Below are positions 57,770-64,000 of a stretch of 64,000 bases of DNA, in pieces. The first letter of the stretch is position 1, and each line of letters starts with the position of its first letter. Made by a program: the position numbers and the translations under genes. The DNA comes from Amphibalanus amphitrite (lineage: Eukaryota > Arthropoda > Thecostraca > Balanomorpha > Balanidae): the NCBI RefSeq assembly GCF_019059575.1, contig NW_024881613.1, positions 620,001 through 684,000 on the forward strand, written 5' to 3'. The notes below the pieces were generated by a model. That model ran no database searches, had not been told where the DNA came from, and saw nothing but the letters and a program-made list of their open reading frames with translations.

Positions 57770-60700
57770 GTGAGTGGAGGACGGGAGGTCGCTGGCCTGC
57801 GAAGTGGTGTCTTGTTTACTACGATTGCCTTTTTCAGTTAGATTTGCATGCATTGCTATGATTTTTAACGCTCTTTCACATTGACTTTCCCAACGTAATG
57901 CGATTATTATAATACCTAATATTATTTCAGTAAGTGCGCTGACTCACCTGACACCAATTGTTTCACACTCAACGCTATTCATGAAGTTCGCGCTTTCCGG
58001 CCATCTGTTCCTTGCTGTTCATTATATGTTGGAAAATGGTGTTATTTCTTCTCATAAGATGTCACGCAATATCCTAAGCTGAAGGCTGACAATACATAGA
58101 TTCTGCTTCGCTAAGATGCCTACGCGTCATCCCAATAACTGCATGCTTTTGTCATGGTAAATCATTGGTGTCACAGAGGAGGACAGACCATTCCATCATG
58201 CTCCAGCATCTGACAAATCCCGTCATTTTGCCCTCGTTAACCATCAGACGTGCCATCAAAGGCGCTCGATCGTCACCTCCTCTCCTTGTCATCGTCATGA
58301 AATATCAGGGCTCTGTCCATTTTTACAATGTTACGCTCACGAGAACAGCATTATGATTTATCTTTTGTCTCTGAACGGAGGGCTTATCAAACTGTCTGCC
58401 ACCGTGTTGGTCACGATTTCTTCCTAGCTGTCCTGCTGTAATCTGACGAGCACGTTTCATGTGATAGGTGCCGATGGCACAAACGTCCCTCGCTTGCCGT
58501 AACTTCAATGCAGACGACATTATCCATAGCACATCGAGTCTGGTTTCTCAATGTCGGTATTGTCAGATGCAGTTGTCCTGGTCTGTTCTCATCGGAGATA
58601 GAGTGCCTTTGAACAATGCGTACTAACCAGCCATGCATTTAACTTGCATTGGCAGGGCCGTCATTGAGCGCTTGCTTCGGTACTAGCACATCTCTTTTCT
58701 ACGTCACGGTGTACGAGGATTATGCTGATTGGACATGGCTTTTCGATCTCAACCATTAGGAAATATTGACGTTGCTTGTAAAGTAATCCTCAGAAATATT
58801 CAAGAATATTGTTCAGCCAGTCAATGTCTGGAAACAAACCAGCAGAAACTGCACATCACAAGTTTGGATCCGTCATTTTCCGACGAAACTGCCGCTGCGC
58901 TGCGTCGTGACTGAGATTTACGGCCTTGCGCAATCGGCCCCGCCGCTCTGTGGACGCTAATGCTAAACCACAACACTGCAGCTTGCGACAGCGTCCTCAG
59001 GTCACCGGATCTGCCCATATTGTGACCACATTGTGCGTTTTTAGTTCGGGAGCTCTAAAACATTTGTTTCTAATGTTGTCAAAAATGTAGCTGTCTGGTA
59101 AGAATTTTTTTGTATGCATTCAAGAAAATTCGCTAATGAAAAAGTAAGTCATGGCTACCCACTAACAAATTATACATTTTCATATTCACTCGGTACTTCA
59201 GTCAGGCTCCATTCATCGCCCGTCAAAATTGCAGCGTACTAACGTGCCAAATGGCTTTGAGATCACAAGTCATGAGGGGGGGGGGGGGGGTCAGCTCAGC
59301 TTTGTTACCATTCATAGCTCGCTACACAGAGCAGCACAGACTAAAACCAGACGCAGACCATTCCCTTTTCAGATCAGAAGCACCCAACTTTCCTTCTTAC
59401 ACCGTCCGCTCCGAGCCCTACGGTCCGCAGTCCGCACCGCGGTGCTAATAGAGGGGTGGACCAAAATGGCGCCCGCCCGGCCGGTCGCGCCGGACCGAGC
59501 CCGTGCTGTCAGTGGGCGGACAGGACAGCGCGCTCGCTGCACGCTCATGGCACGGACAATGGGGACGCATTGGCGGCAGACGAGCCGGGAGACGGCACAC
59601 CGCCTCTAGTGCAGTCACTGAGACACCTGAGAATAGGTAGTGTTTGAAAGTACCGATGTTTGTTTCTGGGTAGTATGCATGATTTGCGTCAGGTTTCTCA
59701 GATACACTTATCTGGTTTTGTTTTCTGTAAGTTATGCGGTCTTGATGGGTAATCTCACTCAGATGAATGCATGTTCTTACGGTGCAGTAGAGCTTATCCC
59801 ACGGTCCGACGGAGTCGCCAGCGGTGACGTGGTGACGGCGACTGATGTGTATCAGTTCTGACGTCTTCCCGGTGTGCCGAGCGGTGCTTCAAACGACACT
59901 ATCCCCCCCAGACCCCCTCTCTGAGCCCGGAGTCCAGACATATCTCGGGTGACCTCGGTGCGTTTCCTGTGCGTGGTCGGGTCGGCGCGGCGGGCGGTCT
60001 CCCGCCGGCGGCTTACTGCAAACAGCTCAGCCGCCGCCACCACCGATCAATTAACGTGTCATTTCCGGTGGTGGACCGGCCGGCCGTCAGCGAGGGCCCC
60101 GCGCGACAGGGAGCCGGCCGCTCTGGGTCCGCCGTTGGGCCCCCGCCGGCGGCGAGTTTCTCACATCCACCAGCGCGACCCAGTCGGTCCGACTGGGCCG
60201 GCCGGCCGGAGCTCACAAAGGCCGGCCGGTCGTCTCCGCGCCCGGCGGACAATATCAATGGTGCCGGGCCCAAAGGCCGCTTAGAATCGCGTCTCCATTC
60301 AGCCGCCAGCCGAGGGCGCATATTTTCGCGGCCGGCACAGCGACGGCGGCGGGGGGCATTCACCAGAAGCGCTATCAGTGCGGCCCGCTTTCACGCGGTC
60401 ACAATCGACGTCGTCTAATGCGACGGCGAGCTGTCGCGGCATTCATAGCTCACACGGTCCCGGCTGACAAATAGAAATAAGGTGTAACCAATGGCGCTAA
60501 GCGGCAGCCGACCTTTCACGCGGCGACAGGAGCGGCGCAAAATAGCCGGGTCGAGGACAATCCGGCGCGCCTGACAACAGGTACCCTTCCGCCAGCCGCG
60601 GCCGAGACGGCCATTGAAGGGTTCGCCCGGGTGGCTTTCTTCGATCTGGCCCGATTGTGTAAGCTTCTTACCGTGTAAAATTGGCTCCCGGCTTCCTTTC

Positions 60701-62367
60701 CGGCGCCCAGTTGAAGGAGTACTTTTCTTACCAGTCTCTGTCAAAAATTGGTTGACGTTTTGGTAATACGCTGGGCTGATAAATAGCGTCAGTTACCTTT
60801 GCAAAGCCAAGTTCTGACTTTTACAAAGCCTAATGAAGCAGCAGTGAATAGCGAAAAAAACTGCGGTTAGATACTTTTCCAAGCCAGCTCGTCTAACAAT
60901 CAAGTCTGGAGCTGACCAGTGCCGGAATAGCGATACCATCAGTCCATGTGCGCGCGAGCCTGGCCTGACGTGCCGTCGCTCAGAACCAGCCTGTCGGTTT
61001 TTTCCTCGGCGACAGCGTCACCTCCTGCGGACAGGCTGCACGTTTCACGGTGTTAGGGCGCGCGTGTTCTCCTCTGGGCGACGTGATTCCCCGCGACGGA
61101 GAGCGGCCATCGCGGCGCAGACTCATTGCGGAGCGGTGCGACAGATTCCTCTCCTTTGTGCGTCAGATTGGCTCACTTCCTGGCGCTGGCAGGCAGAAAT
61201 ACTCCGTCATTATGGCGTAATTGAAAATCCGGGAGCGCGGCGCGGGCGCCGGAGGTGAAGAAGCACCCGAGTGGCGCTGCCGAAATCGCCCCAGCCGTCA
61301 CGCACATCCTGTGGACGGCAGTGGCGTCGCAGACAGCGACTCGAGATAAAGGAGACGGGAGACTGCAACGCAGCAGTGTCAGCGCCACCTACTACCGCGG
61401 TGACTGCAATACAGCAGCAGCAGTAGCACCAGTAGCGGCGGAGACTGCAACACAGCAGTAGCAGTAGCACTAGCGGCGGCAGAGACTGCGCTGCGGCATA
61501 GAACAACAACCCGTCGGCCGGGTGGCGGCCCTCGCGGCGCAGGCTCGCATGATGCGCGATGAAAGGCGCGATAGCCGCGGAAACAGGGCGCTGTCCGACC
61601 CGGCTGGGACGGGTGGGCGTGTTTTTGAGCAAACACGACCGGCAGCGGCGCGGGGGGCGCCACCGCGCGCCGGGAGCCGCACTGCGCGCCGCTACTGCGC
61701 CGGCCGGACAGAGACGTAAGCGGCGCAGTGGGGCGCGCCGGTTAGTGCGGCGCCTCGCTGCGCCATTGTGCGTGGCCGCCCGCCGGCCGGCCTCGGCGGC
61801 AATTTGTCGACGGGCGGCCGCCATTGGGTGCGAGGTTGCGCGGCGGGGTCGGTGCCGGCCCACTATAGACGCTCCCGCGTGGAGCACCTGACCTTGTGAG
61901 CCGGGTAGGACCGGGCCGACAGCCGCGCCGCCGACCGGCGCGCTGTTCGGACGGTCGTTAATTTTCAGAGGAATTCGTTGATAACTTTTTGTCTTTTGTT
62001 TGAGTGCCCCGTAATGGAAATAATTTTGTGGAAGGGGTTCAGCACGCTGTTCTGATTTATAGCGGCACAAATCCGATGAGGAGTGGGTCGGGCGCCGGGC
62101 ACAGATTGAGAGCGCGGGCTACCCGAGATTAGGCCCGGTGGACACCATGAGTTATGAGAACACCCGATGATATCACCGCAGCGATATATCGAAACAGACC
62201 GACTCGGCCATAGCTCTCCCCAGACCGACAATTTTCCAGCCAATTACCAGCCGTAAACCTGAGCCGGCCGCACTCTTATCCCTTCTAATGTCCGAGCCAG
62301 ACCACTGAGCACTCCATGGCGCGTTTGTGGGACTGTGTGCATTGTCTGACCAGTCTTTTTGTTTCAG
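57770..62367 (+). other. Intron 1 (4.6 kb) with internal CpG-rich islands
   Basis: It runs from donor GTGAGT at 57770 to acceptor TTTTTGTTTCAG ending at 62367. GC- and CpG-rich blocks lie at about 59.4-60.7 and 60.9-62.0 kb. A run of 12-13 G lies near 59276-59290. None of the long GC-driven frames inside has a recognisable domain. Confidence 0.5.
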
Positions 62368-62427
62368 TACGATGTCGGGAAGACCGCCTCTCACACCAAG
62401 TGTCTTCAGAACCAGTTTTGCTTTATG
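62368..62427 (+). CDS. Exon 2 of the same secreted cysteine-rich protein
   Basis: A 60-bp exon lies between a polypyrimidine/CAG acceptor and donor GTAAGT at 62428, phase 0 at both ends. It encodes YDVGKTASHTKC then LQNQFCFM, giving C-x5-C. The matching phase and the absence of stops support it. The next exon is not identified and may be outside the window. Confidence 0.55.
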
Positions 62428-64000
62428 GTAAGTGCAGAGTGGCGGGCAGGACAAAAACTTTATAACCATGGCACGTACAAAACAATGGCTTTGATGGTAC
62501 CGATGGTCTACTTTTTGTGATTCATTAGAGGGCAGATAGATGTCACTTAGCGGATAATTTCATATGACTGCTAAAAACGGTTGCTCTGATTTCCCTTCTC
62601 TTTGTGTTAGGAGAGAATCGTGTATTTGTTGTAGAAGTAATCCAGGTGCGGGTTCGATTACGTGAATATGATTTTATCAATCGTGAATTTATTTTGCATT
62701 ATATAGTATTTTACTTTGTAGTACTTGACAATGCTTACAATGGTACGATGACTAAGCCACCGCAGCCGAAGAGTGCCATGCCGCATTTTTGTCGTTTATT
62801 GCATTGACATTTCTGCTTCTTTTGATGACGTGGGATTAAACTCCCCGATCGGCAGTAATGCCACAGACAATTGACGGATGCCAGTCGAATCGTGGCGACT
62901 TTTTGCGGCCGCTCAGTAACGAGCTGGGCCTGCCAGCTGAGCAGTAGTGCGGTTCACTTGTGGTCCCATGTGTTGATGCACTTGTGGCCCGGTCTGTCTG
63001 CGCACCAGTCTGATATCGTGTCCCGGGGCCGCTCTCCTGCTCTCCTCTGCTCTTGCGCGGCCGTCGTCCTGCGTTCCTCTGATCTGGCGCGGCCGTCGTC
63101 CTGCTCTCCTCTGATCTGGCGCGGCCGCGGCCACGAGTCTGGCGTGCGGCCGCTGCGGGCCGGCAGGCAATGAACGACCGGCAAACGGCGCCCACCAGCT
63201 GCCCACTTTGGGCGACGCACGGCAACGGCCATTTATAGGGTACTAAACCGCAGCATTCAGAATAACCCGATCTGTTTGCATGCAATGGTGGCTCTCGAAG
63301 CGCCCGCGGCGGCGCGCCGGTGTGCAGTAGTGCTCCGGAGGGCTGTCCGCCGGCCATCCCTGTCTTCTGGCCGCGTGTCAGCGCCGCTCAAATGGCCGCA
63401 GCCGGCCCTCAGACGCGACAGCCTTCTGCGAAGCCGAGCCGCTGGAGGAGCGGTGGCGAGCCGGACTCAGCGCGGCGCGTCCAATGGCGCCGCCGGCTGA
63501 AAGCGCGCGCCGTCCGCTGGCATCACCATCCGAATGCATTCCAGGCGCGCGCGGGGGCTTTATTCGTGGTCGCCCGCCCGTAGTAAAGCCGGGCGGATCC
63601 CTGGCGGAGCTCGCTCGGACACGGGCGCGGCTCGCGCTCTGAGAGCTCTGATGGTGAAGGGTGGGTGAGCTCCGGTAGGTCACAGCGCCGCGGCCGGGCC
63701 GGTGTGTGACCCTCCCCGGGCGGCGCGGAGGTCCGCTCGTGACCCGCCGTGTGACCCTCGGCGGCGCGGCTTCCTGCGCAGCCGGTAGCGCGGCGGTTCG
63801 CTCCGTCGCTAATCAAAGCGCTGGCATCAACAACAGCCGGGCGGCGCGGCGGCGGCGCCGGGCCCCGAGGCCGGTCCGTCAGCTGGCGCGCCACTGCCCA
63901 GTAATTGTCCGCGGCTCGCCCGCGGCACCCGCCCGCCATAAGGACGAGAATCCCGGCCGCGCCGGGCGGCGAACACCCTTACGGCCACGCACCGGCGGCC
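62428..64000 (+). other. Intron 2 (partial) with CpG-rich sequence
   Basis: AT-rich to about 62.85 kb, then strongly CpG-rich to the window end. A 33-bp tandem repeat (GCGCGGCCGTCGTCCTGC plus TCTCCTCTGATCTG) occurs about three times at 63045-63130. No exon is called. Confidence 0.4.

Noticed and set aside
57251-57853. 200-codon minus-strand frame and overlapping plus-strand frames over the CpG island
   Set aside because: Arg/Ala/Pro-rich composition on both strands at once, no domain, and overlap with exon 1. These are GC-driven shadows.
61210-62070. 286-codon minus-strand frame
   Set aside because: Low-complexity CpG-rich sequence inside the inferred intron with no recognisable motif or splice support.
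62836-63357. 173-codon minus-strand frame
   Set aside because: It runs through a 33-bp tandem repeat and has no family resemblance.
1-64000. CRISPR array or bacterial operon
   Set aside because: Direct repeats present are satellites, minisatellites and MITEs with no spacer pattern. Splice sites, TATA promoters and eukaryotic transposons exclude a prokaryotic reading.

Overview
The window looks like nuclear DNA of an invertebrate, most likely an arthropod. A GC-rich crustacean genome such as a barnacle's fits the style, but I cannot prove the species. Pointers are TATA-driven intronless fibrinogen-domain genes, GT/AG exons in a CpG-rich right end, and many eukaryotic transposons (mariner, hAT, non-LTR and LTR elements, TTAA-flanked MITEs). 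Little of the 64 kb is host coding sequence.

Layout. (1) 1-18.3 kb is a dense patchwork of 0.9-1.35 kb MITEs flanked by TTAA. Several families (called A-H here) share a TTAA-CCC terminus, a subterminal hairpin with a G-run/C-run stem, and many AGGTCA half-sites. An intact secreted fibrinogen-related gene (6614-7954, +) sits inside the patchwork. (2) 18.9-22.3 kb holds an inverted paralogue of that gene (19838-21183, -). A 5-bp insertion disables it just after the signal peptide, and a family C MITE lies about 100 bp upstream of its TATA box. (3) 22.8-34.1 kb holds a roughly 126-bp satellite with CACGTG palindromes, carrying a dead mariner. An unusually long solo LTR follows (4.75 kb, TACC target duplication), then a decayed LINE, a hAT MITE, an inverted copy of the satellite, and an array of 20-bp palindromes centred on TATGCATA. 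(4) 35.0-46.0 kb is a complete but apparently non-coding LTR retrotransposon: two almost identical LTRs of 4.4 and 4.7 kb, a 1.8-kb interior, a primer binding site and a CTTA target duplication. The 3' LTR has since received a 280-bp hAT MITE. (5) 46.0-57.2 kb holds a tRNA-like SINE, a second palindrome array, a TA microsatellite, GATCC minisatellites, hairpins and more TTAA MITEs, one of them cleanly nested in another. (6) From 57.2 kb the composition becomes GC- and CpG-rich. Two in-phase exons of a secreted cysteine-rich protein, possibly anosmin-like, span a 4.6-kb intron, and the gene continues beyond the window.

The genes do not form a pathway. The two fibrinogen genes are an inverted duplicate pair, probably of lectin type. 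The right-hand gene is separate. The most striking content is the transposon landscape: layered insertions with readable target duplications, a giant-LTR non-autonomous element, and MITE families that spread nuclear-receptor-type half-sites and CRE-like palindromes across the locus.
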